Assembly: GCF_007990545.2 (NCBI RefSeq)
Contig: NZ_AP019829.2
Coordinates: 1,984,001-2,048,000 of the forward strand
Direction: 5' to 3'
Source: Leptotrichia wadei
GTDB taxonomy: Bacteria; Fusobacteriota; Fusobacteriia; Fusobacteriales; Leptotrichiaceae
DNA length: 64,000 nucleotides
Below, in pieces: positions 27,694 through 37,707 of this stretch. The notes under the pieces are model-generated. The model was not told the DNA's origin and did no database searches. It saw nothing but the letters and a program-made list of their open reading frames with translations. The position numbers were made by a program, and so were the translations under genes. The stretch's first letter is position 1, and each line of letters opens with the position of its first letter.

Positions 27694-28413
27694 TCAATTT
27701 ATTTTATTTTGTTCTATTAAATCTTCTACAGTCATTCCCTTTCTAAGTACATTTTTATCTGTAAATCCTGGAATCCCGTCAATTCTTCCACGTTTTGAAA
27801 CTTGCCAGATTATCCACCTGTTATCTTCTTTTATTTTAGGAAAATATTTATAGTCTGTAATCCATATTTTATTTTTAGGAAATTCATTTTTTATATAGGC
27901 ATTATAAGTGTTGTAATTTACATAAAAAATTACTCTTTTCTTATAATGTTCTTCAAGTTTATCGACCATTTCCTCTAAATTTTTTACTACATCCTTTTTT
28001 TTATATTTCTTTGTAGATATTTCCAAGTCAATAATTGGCGGTAATGTTTTATCAGAAGCTGAAACTTTACTTATATAAAAATCTGCTTGTGCTGTTCCAC
28101 TGCTTGTCATTGTAAAAAAATGATATGCCCCAACCACAAAACCATTTAATCTAGCATTATTCCAATTATACAAAAAATCCGTATCAAGAAAATTCTGTCC
28201 CTCTGTTGCCTTTAAAATAATAAATTTATATTTTGGATCTACACGAGTCCAATTTACCTTTTCCTGATGGTGTGAAATATCCAGTCCTTGCGTTTTATAG
28301 CCTGCCATATGTGCTAAAATTTCATTATGGTACAAATATCCACTAATTTCCAAAAATCCTGCTAAACCTCCAACAATTATTACAATTATCAAAAATTTTA
28401 TAAATTTTTCCAT
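27694..28413 (-). CDS. GH25 lysozyme-like muramidase with N-terminal anchor
   Basis: A 239-aa peptidoglycan hydrolase. A hydrophobic segment at 5-25 would serve as signal anchor or uncleaved signal. The GH25 fold starts at GLDISHHQEKVNW near 42 (first catalytic Asp). FIILKATEGQNF, GAYHFFTMTSSG and the acidic PPIIDLEIS motif (Asp-x-Glu) follow. WIIWQVS and DGIPGFTDKNVL close the barrel. It may act in cell-wall turnover in the periplasm; a lytic or competitive role cannot be excluded. No phage genes are near. Confidence 0.85.
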   Translation of the reverse strand: MEKFIKFLIIVIIVGGLAGFLEISGYLYHNEILAHMAGYKTQGLDISHHQEKVNWTRVDPKYKFIILKATEGQNFLDTDFLYNWNNARLNGFVVGAYHFFTMTSSGTAQADFYISKVSASDKTLPPIIDLEISTKKYKKKDVVKNLEEMVDKLEEHYKKRVIFYVNYNTYNAYIKNEFPKNKIWITDYKYFPKIKEDNRWIIWQVSKRGRIDGIPGFTDKNVLRKGMTVEDLIEQNKIN

Positions 28414-28624
28414 ATCCTCTCCATTCAGTTATTTAATAACAAAATTCTTTCAAAGTCACTCAAAATTGCCCAAAGTTTTTAAAATATACTCATTTTTTAC
28501 ATCAAACTTCTTCAAATCAGACAGACTTGTATTTTAATAAATTATAATTTCCAAGTTTAATTTTAATAACCTTACTCTAACTTTTGCATTATTGAGCTTA
28601 ATTTTTGAGCAGTTTTGACAGTTT

Positions 28625-28648
28625 AGGAAAAAATCAAATTAATTTGAT
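28625..28648 (-). terminator. Terminator of serS
   Basis: Palindrome ATCAAATTAATTTGAT, followed on the minus strand by TTTTTTCC. Confidence 0.7.
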
Positions 28649-28667
28649 ATTTAATTTATAGTTTTTG

Positions 28668-29939
28668 TTATTTTATAACTGTCATTCCACCCATGTAAGG
28701 TACTAAAACTTCAGGAATTACAATACTTCCATCATCTTGTTGGTAATTTTCCATAATTGCAAGTAATGTTCTTCCTACTGCAAGTCCTGAACCATTTAAT
28801 GTGTGTACAAAGTGACTTTTTTTAGTTTCTTTATCACGATATTTAATCATAGCTCTTCTAGCTTGGAAATCTTCTGTATTTGAACAAGATGAAATTTCTC
28901 TGTATTTATTTTGACTAGGCACCCAAACTTCCAAATCATAAGTTTTTGCCGCACTAAATCCTATATCTCCACTGCAAAGTGAAATCACTCTATATGGTAA
29001 ATTCAATTTCTGCAAGATTTTTTCTGCACTATTTACCATTGATTCAAGTTCATCATAAGAAGTTTCAGGTTTTACAATTTTTACCATTTCAACTTTATTA
29101 AATTGATGTTGACGAATTAGTCCTTTTAAATCACGTCCACCTGAACCAGCTTCTTTTCTAAAACAAGCTGTATATCCACAGTAATGTTTAGGCAATTCTT
29201 CTTCATCTAAAATTTCTCCATTATGTAAATTTGTAAGTGTTACTTCTGCTGTTGGGATTAAATACATTTCTTCCCCTTCGATTTTATAAGCATCTTCAGC
29301 AAATTTAGGAAGTTGTCCAGTTCCAACCATCATTTCTTTTTTTACAAGCTGTGGTGTGAAAATTTCTTCAAAATCTTCTTCTTGAGTGTGAACATCAATC
29401 ATAAAAGCAATTAACGCTCTTTCCAATCTAGCAGCCGCATTTTTATAAACTGTAAATCTTGAACCACCAAGTTTCGCACCTCTTTCAAAATCTAAAATTC
29501 CTAAATTTACTCCCAATTCATCGTGAGATTTTGGCTCAAAATCAAATTCTCTTGGAGCTCCCCATTTTCTAATTTCGACATTATCATCTTCATCTTTTCC
29601 AATTGGAGTTGACTCGTGTAATTTATTAGGAATTGTATAGGTAAGTTGAACTTGTTTTTCTTCAATTTCAGCCACTTTTTGATCCAATTCCTTAATTTTT
29701 GCACTTACAGTTTGCATTCTGGCTAGCAATTCAGCAGGATCTTTTCCTTCTTGCTTATATTTTCCAATTAATGAACTTGATTCATTTCTTTCCTTTTTCA
29801 GCATTTCAACTTCTTGAAGTAAATTTCTTCTGTCTTCATCAAGTTTTAACAATGAATCCAAATCAAAGTCACTATTTCTATTTTTCAAATATTCCTTAAT
29901 TTTATCAGCATTTTCCCTTATGTATCTCATTTCTAACAT
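28668..29939 (-). CDS. serS: Seryl-tRNA synthetase
   Basis: Charges tRNA-Ser; 423 aa. The N-terminal coiled-coil arm (about 30-105) is Lys/Glu-rich. Class II motif 2 appears in [21 protein letters not shown] and motif 3 in [37 protein letters not shown] is also typical. The gene is full length. I found no T-box leader in the 120 bp upstream. Confidence 0.96.
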   Translation of the reverse strand: MLEMRYIRENADKIKEYLKNRNSDFDLDSLLKLDEDRRNLLQEVEMLKKERNESSSLIGKYKQEGKDPAELLARMQTVSAKIKELDQKVAEIEEKQVQLTYTIPNKLHESTPIGKDEDDNVEIRKWGAPREFDFEPKSHDELGVNLGILDFERGAKLGGSRFTVYKNAAARLERALIAFMIDVHTQEEDFEEIFTPQLVKKEMMVGTGQLPKFAEDAYKIEGEEMYLIPTAEVTLTNLHNGEILDEEELPKHYCGYTACFRKEAGSGGRDLKGLIRQHQFNKVEMVKIVKPETSYDELESMVNSAEKILQKLNLPYRVISLCSGDIGFSAAKTYDLEVWVPSQNKYREISSCSNTEDFQARRAMIKYRDKETKKSHFVHTLNGSGLAVGRTLLAIMENYQQDDGSIVIPEVLVPYMGGMTVIK

Positions 29940-30059
29940 AGTTCTTTTATTTCCTTTCTTACATTTATATATATTTTATTTAATAAAACTGTTTTATAAA
30001 TTTTTATTTTGTTTTTTAATTAAAAAAATATTTACTAATAACAATTAATTTATAAAGAA

Positions 30060-30847
30060 TTAAATACTTTCAATATATTTATACAATATTTTTTTACTTT
30101 CACTCAAATTTTGAAAATCATAACTTTTATAAAATTTCATTTTCTTCACATTTTGAATATTATACTTTTCCACAATTTTATCAAAGTTCTCCACATAAAT
30201 TTTTTTATAAAGTTCATCAACTTGGTTTTCCATAAAATAATTTAAGCTTTCCGTATTTTCAAAATTTAAAAATGTTAAATCAGATTTTGTAAAATAATTT
30301 AAGATATTCTTTATTATCTCATCTATTTTATCATGAATTTCATTAAATTTCGAATTATTTTCAATTTTAATTTTTTCTATCATTTTTTCTGCAAAAAAAG
30401 TTTTCACAAATTTATTTACATCCATTGAAATCAAAGAATAATTATATAAAATTTCAAAAAATTTACTTTTATCTCGATACAACAGTTCATTACCTAATTT
30501 TACTGCAAAAATTGACTCCTATTAAAAATACTTCTTCTAAATCCATCTACCAATTTTGACATTTTAATTTTGCTTATTCTTCCTATTTTTTTCCCTTTTT
30601 CCTTAAATGTTTCCAAAAACTGTTCATTTACAATTTTTTTTATATTTTCATTTTCCTTATTTTCATCAAAATAAATATATGCCAATTCTAGTATAAACGA
30701 TGGCTCTTTTATATTTATTTTAAAATTTTTATCAAGCTGGAAATATTTTCGTTTTTCAAAATTATTTTTATATTTCAGAATAAATTGTGAAAAATTTTCT
30801 GTATCTAAAAATACATTTTTACTTTCTAGCTTTTTATTTTCAGTCAA
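30060..30847 (-). pseudogene. Hypothetical gene split by a single-base frameshift
   Basis: Two consecutive minus-strand frames, 30500-30847 (115 codons) and 30060-30482 (from a poor TTG), together form one protein of about 260 residues. Adding one T to the T5 run at 30507-30511 joins RSQFF to AVKLGNELLYRDK and removes the premature stop. The first part is Lys/Glu/Asn-rich (ELAYIYFDENKENENIKK), the second predicted mostly helical with YRDKSKFFEILYNYSL and FFAEKMIEKIKI. I do not recognise a family. The break may be a real mutation, a slippage site, or a sequencing error in a homopolymer. Confidence 0.6.
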
Positions 30848-30985
30848 AATTTAATTCCTCCCTCCTGCTTCATTTTCTAATCTTTGTAAAAAGCCTAAAA
30901 TTTCTAATAATTACAATATTTTTATATTTGATTTTTATAACTTTTATTTGTAAAATTTTGATTTCACAAAAATCTTAAATTCACT

Positions 30986-31999
30986 TTATTTTTCAACAAT
31001 TTTAAATTCCATTTTCAAAATCAATAAATTTTCTATATTTTCATCAATTTTCACAATATCCTTTTCTGTTGTCAAAACATAATCGTAGTTTTTGGATTTT
31101 TTCTTTATTTCCAAAATTTCCTCATTTGTATAAACGTGATGATCTGAAAATTTTATTTCTTCAATATTATTCGGATTCAATTTTTTTATTGTTTGATAAA
31201 ATACGGCTGGATTAGCAATTGAAGAAAAAATCAGCACATTTTTATTTTTAATAATTTCCAATGGAAATTTTTCATTTCTTATATTGTTTTTATTATTCAT
31301 TTTACCAAACTTTTTCTTATTTTCAAAATTTAATTTGTAAAAATAACTTTCCTCAAAAGTGGCAACAGAAATCGGCTTTCCATATTTTTCCAGTCTTTCC
31401 TTAATTTTCGCAATTTCTTCTTCCGAAGCATAGTTACTTTTCGTAATAATAATTTCATCAGCCCGTTTCAAAGCGTCAAGTGATTCCCGCAATCGTCCTT
31501 TTGGCAAATAATCATCCATTCCAAAAGGATTTGTTGCGTCAATTAGAATTATATTTTTATCTTTTTTCAGTTTTCTATGCTGAAAGCCGTCATCCATAAT
31601 AATTGTTTCCACATCGCATTTTTCTTTTAAAAAAGTTGCACCTTCGTAACGATTTTTACAGACTACGACAGGAATTTGAAAATTTAAGGCATGTAAATAG
31701 GCTTCATCTCCTGATTCCTTTGAAGTGGCATAAATCTTTTTTTCATCTCGTACAAGTAGTAAATCAGTTTCCCGTTTTCCCTTGTAGCCTCGACTCAGAA
31801 TTCCAACTTTTTTATTCTTTTCTAAATATTTTTGCACAAAATACTGCACGGCTGGTGTTTTCCCTGTTCCGCCTGCCACAATATTTCCAATGCAAATTAT
31901 TTCCACTCCATCAGCCTTTTTTTCTTTAAAAATATTCAAATCATAAAGTTTATTTCGTAAAAATACGATAAATCCATATATAATCGACAATAATTTCAT
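30986..31999 (-). CDS. lpxK: Tetraacyldisaccharide 4'-kinase
   Basis: Phosphorylates the lipid A precursor at the 4' position on the inner face of the cytoplasmic membrane; 337 aa. P-loop GGTGKTPAVQYF near residue 44, preceded by a short membrane-associated N-terminus. GILSRGYKG and IIMDDGFQHRKL (Asp-Asp-Gly-Phe-Gln-His) are family hallmarks, followed by LPKGRLRE. This supports a lipopolysaccharide-bearing outer membrane. It follows whiA at 28 nt, likely in the same transcript. Confidence 0.94.
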   Translation of the reverse strand: MKLLSIIYGFIVFLRNKLYDLNIFKEKKADGVEIICIGNIVAGGTGKTPAVQYFVQKYLEKNKKVGILSRGYKGKRETDLLLVRDEKKIYATSKESGDEAYLHALNFQIPVVVCKNRYEGATFLKEKCDVETIIMDDGFQHRKLKKDKNIILIDATNPFGMDDYLPKGRLRESLDALKRADEIIITKSNYASEEEIAKIKERLEKYGKPISVATFEESYFYKLNFENKKKFGKMNNKNNIRNEKFPLEIIKNKNVLIFSSIANPAVFYQTIKKLNPNNIEEIKFSDHHVYTNEEILEIKKKSKNYDYVLTTEKDIVKIDENIENLLILKMEFKIVEK

Positions 32000-32027
32000 T
32001 AATTTTTCCTCAGCTTAACTTTCTTAA

Positions 32028-32930
32028 TTAGTTTTCTACCAGTCCTTTATAAATTGTTTCCAGCCGTCTAAATCGGTTTTTTATTCCAGATTTGGAAATT
32101 TCCATTAAGTCTGCCAATTCCTGCAAAGACATTTCTTGATTTTCTAGACGTAATTTTGCCGTTTCACTTAATATATCTGTCAATTCAGAAAGCCCCAATT
32201 TCTGGTCAATTACCTTTATTATGTGAATTTGCTTTTCGGAAGCTGACAATTTTTTCGTTTCATTTGCAATTTCCCAATTCATGTTTCTATTAATTTTATT
32301 CCGAATTTCCTTATTAATTGTAACTTCCTCAAATTCAAAAAATGAATTTATTCCGCCAATCAAAAAAATTATATCCAAAATATCCTCTGAATTTCTCAAA
32401 TAAACAAGGCTCTTATTTTTTTTCTCCGTCTGAAAAACCTTTTTCCCCATTTGCTTAAACAAATAATACAAGTAAGTGGCAGAATCCTCGCTATCTACAA
32501 AAAAATCCATTGCATAGGCTTTTTCTGGAGACTTTATATATCCACAGCTAAGAAAAAAGCCCCTGATTATGCCAGCCAGCTGTTTTTCATTCTCCACAAC
32601 TGAAAAATTTTTGTGAAAATATATTTTTTTTAAAAATGATTTGTATTCCTGCTGGTTATGCTGAGTTGGAAAAAGTATGACTTCATAAAGCTTGTGTGTT
32701 CCAAGCCGTTTACTAATAACGTATTTTAACTGGATTGGAATACCTGTTACTGCACGTAAATTTGAATAAATTCTTTTGGCAAGCGACACATTTTCCGTAC
32801 TAAAATAAATTCCATTTTCTGTAATCACATTTTTTGCTATAAAAATCCCAAAAAGTTCTGAATAAACACTCTCCTTATCAGAATTTTCCAAATTAAAGAT
32901 TTCTCTTTTTAAATTTGCTGAATAAGACAA
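32028..32930 (-). CDS. whiA: WhiA-type DNA-binding protein
   Basis: A 300-aa protein of the WhiA family, with an N-terminal LAGLIDADG-endonuclease-like domain (RGFFLSCGYIKSPEKAYAMDF near 124) and a C-terminal helix-turn-helix (LQELADLMEISKSGIKNRFRRL near 270). In Bacillus it influences cell division and chromosome segregation; in Streptomyces it controls sporulation. In a diderm fusobacterium its role is unknown. It lies 28 nt ahead of lpxK. Confidence 0.9.
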   Translation of the reverse strand: MSYSANLKREIFNLENSDKESVYSELFGIFIAKNVITENGIYFSTENVSLAKRIYSNLRAVTGIPIQLKYVISKRLGTHKLYEVILFPTQHNQQEYKSFLKKIYFHKNFSVVENEKQLAGIIRGFFLSCGYIKSPEKAYAMDFFVDSEDSATYLYYLFKQMGKKVFQTEKKNKSLVYLRNSEDILDIIFLIGGINSFFEFEEVTINKEIRNKINRNMNWEIANETKKLSASEKQIHIIKVIDQKLGLSELTDILSETAKLRLENQEMSLQELADLMEISKSGIKNRFRRLETIYKGLVEN

Positions 32931-33131
32931 CTTTCCCCCTCCTTTACATTCTTTGTCATTTGTAAAAATCTATAAAAATTAATTAATATCATTTTTACTT
33001 TTACAATTTTATAAATCATTTATATTAAATATTATTCAATAATCTAATTTTTTTATTTTTACAAAAAGTTATAATTCCTTGATTCATAATATTCATTTCA
33101 TAAAACTTTAACTTTAAACAAATCTGCTAAA

Positions 33132-33947
33132 TTAATAACTTACTTTTCTAGGATTTCCTGCCTTATCATAGTAAGTCCAAGTTCCAGTTCTTCTTCTACC
33201 TCGGAAACTTCCGTCAAATCCAAGGCTTCCATTTGTATAATAACCCTTTACAGTCCCAGTTTCCCCATTTAGATTTGCTTCATATAAAGGACTTCCATTT
33301 TCATAATAAACATTCATTTTCCCATTTATTTCATCATTTACATAATCAATTTCGGATTTTTTACCTCCGCTCATATTCCATTCGGTAAACAATCCATTTT
33401 TTTGCCCGTCTGAGTAATTTCCTTGTGATTTTCTTGAACCATTTTCATAATATTCAGTCCAAGTTCCTGTCATTTTCCCATTTTCATAATTTCCAACTGT
33501 TTCTTGAGCACCTGTTTTGGCATAATATGAAGTGTAACGCCCATCTAGCTGATCATTTTTGTATTGATATTTTTTCCAGACTTGCCCATTTTCAGTATAA
33601 ACAGTCCATTCTCCCTCTTTTTTCCCATTTATATAATTTCCCAATGTAAATCTATTTCCATTTGCGTAATATTCATCATATTTCCCATTTAATATTCCAT
33701 TATTTAAATTAACAACAAGTCTTCTTCCGCCTTCTTCCATAATTCTATATTCTCCACTTCCTGTCAATTCATAAGTACTGGAATCTAATCTTTTCACATC
33801 TTCCATATTCGGAGAACTAAGTTGTGATAACCTAACTTTTCCAAAATTTGTTCCATAATTTGCAAATACGTCTTTTCCATATGCAACCGCTGATAATATC
33901 ATCATTCCAGCAATAAATAATATTTTTTTACTATTGTTTTTTTTCAT
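33132..33947 (-). CDS. Exported MORN/YwqK-like repeat protein
   Basis: About 271 aa. A signal peptide (residues 4-20, MMILSAVAYG) is followed by about nine repeats of 20-25 residues with the core YYxNGxxxxxGxYxxGxxxGxW, as in EYYENGSRKSQGNYSDGQ. Such repeats form beta-hairpin ladders and occur in YwqK-type proteins annotated as toxin-system antitoxins, and in eukaryotic MORN proteins. An ATG at 33962 is in frame, but GGGAGATGGG then lies inside the coding region, so the ATG at 33947 is favoured. Function unknown; no toxin gene is adjacent. Confidence 0.8.
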   Translation of the reverse strand: MKKNNSKKILFIAGMMILSAVAYGKDVFANYGTNFGKVRLSQLSSPNMEDVKRLDSSTYELTGSGEYRIMEEGGRRLVVNLNNGILNGKYDEYYANGNRFTLGNYINGKKEGEWTVYTENGQVWKKYQYKNDQLDGRYTSYYAKTGAQETVGNYENGKMTGTWTEYYENGSRKSQGNYSDGQKNGLFTEWNMSGGKKSEIDYVNDEINGKMNVYYENGSPLYEANLNGETGTVKGYYTNGSLGFDGSFRGRRRTGTWTYYDKAGNPRKVSY

Positions 33948-34064
33948 TTTCCCATCTCCCATATTTTATAAAATTTATTTTTTTATTTTATAAATTTATC
34001 TTTTTACATTATAACAAATTTTTTTCATTTTTTAAACTAAATTATTTATTTCCCTAATTTTAAG

Positions 34065-35360
34065 TTACATTATAAGTAAACTAGGTTTAATCAGCATTAT
34101 AAGTCCCAAAATAATCATCAAAATTCCACCAAACAAATTTACCCATTTTGAATATTTAGTAGTTAATTGTAATTTATTAATACTCATTAGTGCAAACCAG
34201 AAAACTATTATGTCATCTATCATATATCCAATTATATAAATAAAAGTATAAAACTGTCTTGCCCAAAATGGAACTTCATTTATTTGAAGAATTTTCGTAT
34301 ATGTCTGAGGGATTCCAATTGAACAGGCAAACTCTATTACATTCACAGAAAGTGCCAAACCAATTATTGCAAGCGCTGTAAGCAGCGTAAACGGCTTATT
34401 GGCTATATCCTTTACCTTTCTTGAAATTTTTGCTCTTTGTTCAAAATCTGTCACTTCACATTCTAAAGTATCGCCTTTCTTCAAATAATTTTTAATAAAG
34501 AAAATTCCTCCAGCGATTCCGACAATCCCGACAATTGGAGTTACCCATTTATCCAATCCTACAAAGTCCCAAGTATAAATCCATGCATTTAAAATCAAAA
34601 AATACATAACAGCTTCAGCTAAAATAAATAGTCCAGCAACCCTAAACATCTTAACTTTATTTCCAACTGCAATCAAGGCTGTCAAAAATAAAACTAAAAC
34701 CCACATAGCACAAGGATTAAATCCATCAATTGTTCCTAAAACTATTGACATTGTCAATAAAGAATAATTTGTCAAATCAATCGTCTTATTAATAATTGGA
34801 ATATTTACAAGCACCTGACGTTCAGCCCTTTTTGTAAGTCCTGGAATTTCACAAACTTTATCTCCAGTACAAACCGCACCATTACTGCTCACATTCCCCT
34901 TTCCAGCTTGCCCGCTTTCCAAATATTCCTTCAAACTCAAAATCTTATCTTTAGTTTTTCCAGAATCTATCAGCTCTTCAATTTCTTTTCCAGTAGTTTC
35001 TGCTGTATTAAATCCTTGAATGATATGCTCATCAACATAAATAATCGGAGTTCCCTTTACAAGTTTCAACTTTGTCGCAGTTTCATCAAAAAAAGCCTTT
35101 TCCTCCTTACTCTCATCAATCTTATGCTCCACATACTCAAAATCATCCCTTTTAGTCGACAATTCCTTCAAAAACTTTTCCAAATTAGCACAATTCTTAC
35201 AATCTTTTCTCCCAAAATACTCAATTTGTATCTTCTTTACTTGACTATTTCCAACAGAATAATTAATTTGATTTATAAAAAATAATCCCAAAATCATAAT
35301 TAGTAATGTAAAAACTTTGCTTTTTCCTACTTCATCTCTAAAATCATTTCTCCAAAACAT
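34065..35360 (-). CDS. Membrane redox protein: glutaredoxin-like domain fused to DsbD/CcdA-like permease
   Basis: A 431-aa protein. The N-terminal membrane segment (15-35) is followed by a thioredoxin/glutaredoxin-fold domain (about 40-130) with CKNC in GRKDCKNCANL. After a linker come six or so transmembrane helices with DGFNPCAMWVLVLFL near 214 and EFACSIGIPQTY near 343, i.e. one Cys in each of two helices as in CcdA/DsbD. It probably passes electrons from the cytoplasm to extracytoplasmic thiols. A second extracytoplasmic pair (VCTGDKVC) precedes the helices. AAAGGTG precedes the start. Confidence 0.82.
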   Translation of the reverse strand: MFWRNDFRDEVGKSKVFTLLIMILGLFFINQINYSVGNSQVKKIQIEYFGRKDCKNCANLEKFLKELSTKRDDFEYVEHKIDESKEEKAFFDETATKLKLVKGTPIIYVDEHIIQGFNTAETTGKEIEELIDSGKTKDKILSLKEYLESGQAGKGNVSSNGAVCTGDKVCEIPGLTKRAERQVLVNIPIINKTIDLTNYSLLTMSIVLGTIDGFNPCAMWVLVLFLTALIAVGNKVKMFRVAGLFILAEAVMYFLILNAWIYTWDFVGLDKWVTPIVGIVGIAGGIFFIKNYLKKGDTLECEVTDFEQRAKISRKVKDIANKPFTLLTALAIIGLALSVNVIEFACSIGIPQTYTKILQINEVPFWARQFYTFIYIIGYMIDDIIVFWFALMSINKLQLTTKYSKWVNLFGGILMIILGLIMLIKPSLLIM

Positions 35361-35413
35361 ACTTTTTCACACCTTTCTTTTTTACAATTTTTATCCTTTT
35401 ATTTTAAATTTTT

Positions 35414-35782
35414 TTATTTTTTATAAATAATAACCGTACTAACTGCATATTCCCTGCTATGTGAAATGCTAATCTGAATTGTAAGTCCTTGCGCCTTCTC
35501 CTTTATCACATTATAAAGTGTCACATAAGGCTTCCCAAGCTCATCATTCAAAATCTCAATATCACTTAGCGAAAATCCATGCACTCCAGTCCCAAATGCC
35601 TTAGAAACTGCCTCTTTTGCCGCAAATCTCCCCGCGTAACTAGAATACGGATGTTTCTTTTTCTCAACATGCTCAATTTCCTTTTCTGTATAAACTTTTC
35701 TTTTAAAAAGGCTTGTCTGCTTAATCGCCTTTTCAATTCGGGATATTTCAATAATATCTGTCCCAATACCGTATATTTCCAT
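35414..35782 (-). CDS. acpS: Holo-[acyl-carrier-protein] synthase
   Basis: Transfers 4'-phosphopantetheine from CoA to acyl carrier protein; 122 aa, usual length. GIGTDIIEISRIE at the N-terminus holds the Mg-binding Asp, and RFAAKEAVSKAFGTG near 55 holds the catalytic Glu/Lys. ISISHSREYAVS closes the fold. It lies 53 nt upstream of the redox membrane gene on the same strand. Confidence 0.95.
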   Translation of the reverse strand: MEIYGIGTDIIEISRIEKAIKQTSLFKRKVYTEKEIEHVEKKKHPYSSYAGRFAAKEAVSKAFGTGVHGFSLSDIEILNDELGKPYVTLYNVIKEKAQGLTIQISISHSREYAVSTVIIYKK

Positions 35783-35892
35783 TTTTATCTCCTTTTTAAA
35801 ACTTGCTATTGTTAGATTATACTACAAATTTTTAAAAATACAAAATTTGTATAATTTTAGTAGTTTAATTTTAAATAAGTTTATGTATATTT

Positions 35893-36115
35893 TTTTCATT
35901 TTTCAAACATAGTCTAGTATAAATAACCCGTCGAAGCATTTTTCTGTGCTGGCAAAACTGTTTGAGCATAGCGAGTTTTTTTTCAGTGCAGAAAAATGTC
36001 GTAGACTAGCCATAGGTTGTAGGATTTGTCGCAATGAGCAATCCTACGAAAATAAAAAAGAAAAAACATAGTAATATGAAAAAATATTTATTAATCAAAA
36101 TATCTAAAAAATAAT
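35893..36115 (+). repeat. 223-bp structured repeat, copy 1
   Basis: Aligned by eye with the reverse complement of 41882-42104 with no net gap: both are 223 bp and differ at scattered bases. Internal hairpins: TGCTGGCAAAAC paired with GTTTTTTTTCAGTGCA around a loop TGAGCATAGCGAG, and GTAGGATTTG / AGCAATCCTAC. The last 40 bases (GAAAAAATATTTATTAATC) are also found in the hairpin repeats at 15.7 and 53.7 kb. Confidence 0.85.
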
Positions 36116-36117
36116 TT

Positions 36118-36316
36118 AATTGATACTAAACCCTATTTGAATAACGAATACATTGTAAATCTTTTTAGCAGATTAAACCTGATATTTATTCTTAAATAAT
36201 TAAAGTAAATGTTCGCTTTTTAAACGGGGAATAGTATGAATAATTACGAATTTGCTATTAAACAACCTTATTATAAAAAATTATTCCTATTTCTAAACGG
36301 GATTTAGTATTAATAT
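36118..36316 (-). repeat. Three short ATACTAAA-type repeats
   Basis: On the minus or plus strand, members at 36118-36150 (ATACTAAACCC..TTTGAATAACGAAT, plus strand), 36207-36243 and 36279-36316 (minus strand, ATACTATTCCCCGTTTAAA and ATACTAAATCCCGTTTAGAA). A further copy is at 42163-42197. Confidence 0.5.
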
Positions 36317-36321
36317 TTATT

Positions 36322-36369
36322 AAAAAAAACTCTACATAAGAAAAAATAATTCCTAAATAGAGATTTTTT
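36322..36369 (-). terminator. Terminator of tyrS
   Basis: On the minus strand, CTCTA and TAGAG arms over a 23-nt loop, extended by A/T pairs and followed by T8. Confidence 0.65.
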
Positions 36370-36382
36370 ATTTTAAAATTTA

Positions 36383-37606
36383 CTATTTCACTTTCACAAT
36401 TTTCTTTTTTCCAGCCCTAATAATCATTCCGCTTTCGATATTGACACTTGCCTTAATATCTTTTATTGGCTCGTCATTTATTTTGAATCCACCTTGTGAA
36501 ATTAGCCTTCTTGCTTCACTTGTTCCTCCAAGTAATTTTGCTTCTTTTACAAGTAAGTCGATTACATTAATTTCTCCATAAGGAACTTCCACTTCTGGTA
36601 AATCTACGTCAAGATTTTTTTTACTGAATACATTTTCAAACCAATCTCTCGCTTCTTTAGCCGCTTTTTCACCGTAGTAAATTTTTACAACTTCAGCTCC
36701 CAATTGTTTTTTAGCTTCCATTGGATGTAAACTTCCATCTGCGATTTGTGCCTTAATTTCTTCAATTCTCTCAAAAGGGACATCAGTTATCATTGTATAA
36801 TAATTTTCCATCAATTCATCTGAAATTGACATAACTTTACCAAACATATCGTTTGGCGTATCTTTTACACCAATGTAGTTTCCTAATGATTTAGACATTT
36901 TTTCCACTCCATCAAGTCCAACCAAAATCGGCATTATCATACAAATTTGCTGCTCTTGACCAAAGTTTTTCTGTAAATCTCTTCCTCTTAGCAAGTTAAA
37001 TTTTTGTTCAGTCGCACCTAATTCCACATCTGCATGTAATTCTACTGAATCATACCCTTGCAAAATCGGATACATAAACTCAATCAATGAAACTGGTTTA
37101 TTTTCAGATAATCTTTTTGAAAAATCTTCTCTTGAAATCATTTGTGAAACTGTAAATTGTGACAACAAATTCAACGCATCAGATAACGACAATTTTTCCA
37201 GCCAGTCAGCATTGTAAACAACATTAATTTTATCTAAATCTAAAATTAATTTTACTTGTTCCAAATATGTTTTAATATTTTCCATAACTTGTTCTTCTGA
37301 CAACATTTTTCTAGTTTCAGATTTTCCAGTCGGATCCCCAATTCTTCCAGTGAAAGTCCCAATCAAGAAGAACACATCGTGCCCCAAATCTTGAAACTGT
37401 TTTAATTTTCTCAAAGGTACCGCATGTCCCAAGTGCAAATCAGACCCAGTTGGATCAATCCCCAATTTTACTCTTAATGGAGTATTTGTTGAAATTGATT
37501 TTTCCAACTTTTTCTTAAATTCATTTTCATTAATTATTTCATCACACCCACGACTTAAAATATTAAATTGTCTTTCTACTTCTTGTTTAATTTCTAATTC
37601 TGTCAT
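36383..37606 (-). CDS. tyrS: Tyrosyl-tRNA synthetase
   Basis: Charges tRNA-Tyr; 407 aa. The HIGH motif appears as HLGHAVPL near 57 and KMSKS as EKMSKSLGNYIG near 232. A C-terminal S4 RNA-binding domain starts near 340 (EARRLISQGGFKIND). The N-terminal HLGHAVP variant and S4 tail suggest the TyrZ-like branch, though this is a guess. No T-box leader could be seen in the 100 bp upstream. Confidence 0.95.
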   Translation of the reverse strand: MTELEIKQEVERQFNILSRGCDEIINENEFKKKLEKSISTNTPLRVKLGIDPTGSDLHLGHAVPLRKLKQFQDLGHDVFFLIGTFTGRIGDPTGKSETRKMLSEEQVMENIKTYLEQVKLILDLDKINVVYNADWLEKLSLSDALNLLSQFTVSQMISREDFSKRLSENKPVSLIEFMYPILQGYDSVELHADVELGATEQKFNLLRGRDLQKNFGQEQQICMIMPILVGLDGVEKMSKSLGNYIGVKDTPNDMFGKVMSISDELMENYYTMITDVPFERIEEIKAQIADGSLHPMEAKKQLGAEVVKIYYGEKAAKEARDWFENVFSKKNLDVDLPEVEVPYGEINVIDLLVKEAKLLGGTSEARRLISQGGFKINDEPIKDIKASVNIESGMIIRAGKKKIVKVK

Positions 37607-37707
37607 TTTTTTATTTTTTCTCCTTATTTCTTAATTTTCTTTAATTTTTATATTTTTTTAATTTTTTTAACAAATCTATTATTTCTCAATTTTTACTAAT
37701 TTTATTT

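Larger units (their letters stand above)
35783..36382. other. 600-bp intergenic region rich in repeats
   Basis: It contains copy 1 of the 223-bp inverted repeat element (35893-36115), three members of the ATACTAAA repeat group (near 36118, 36207 and 36279) and the tyrS terminator (36322-36369). No gene is visible. Confidence 0.7.

Noticed and set aside
27694-28413. GH25 lysozyme as part of a prophage
   Set aside because: No holin, capsid, integrase or tail genes nearby; neighbours are fba and serS.
33132-33947. Toxin-antitoxin module at the YwqK-like gene
   Set aside because: No toxin gene adjacent, and the protein has a signal peptide; the antitoxin label comes only from the family name.
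37607-37707. T-box leader before tyrS
   Set aside because: Only about 100 bases of T/A-rich sequence; no specifier loop or T-box motif.
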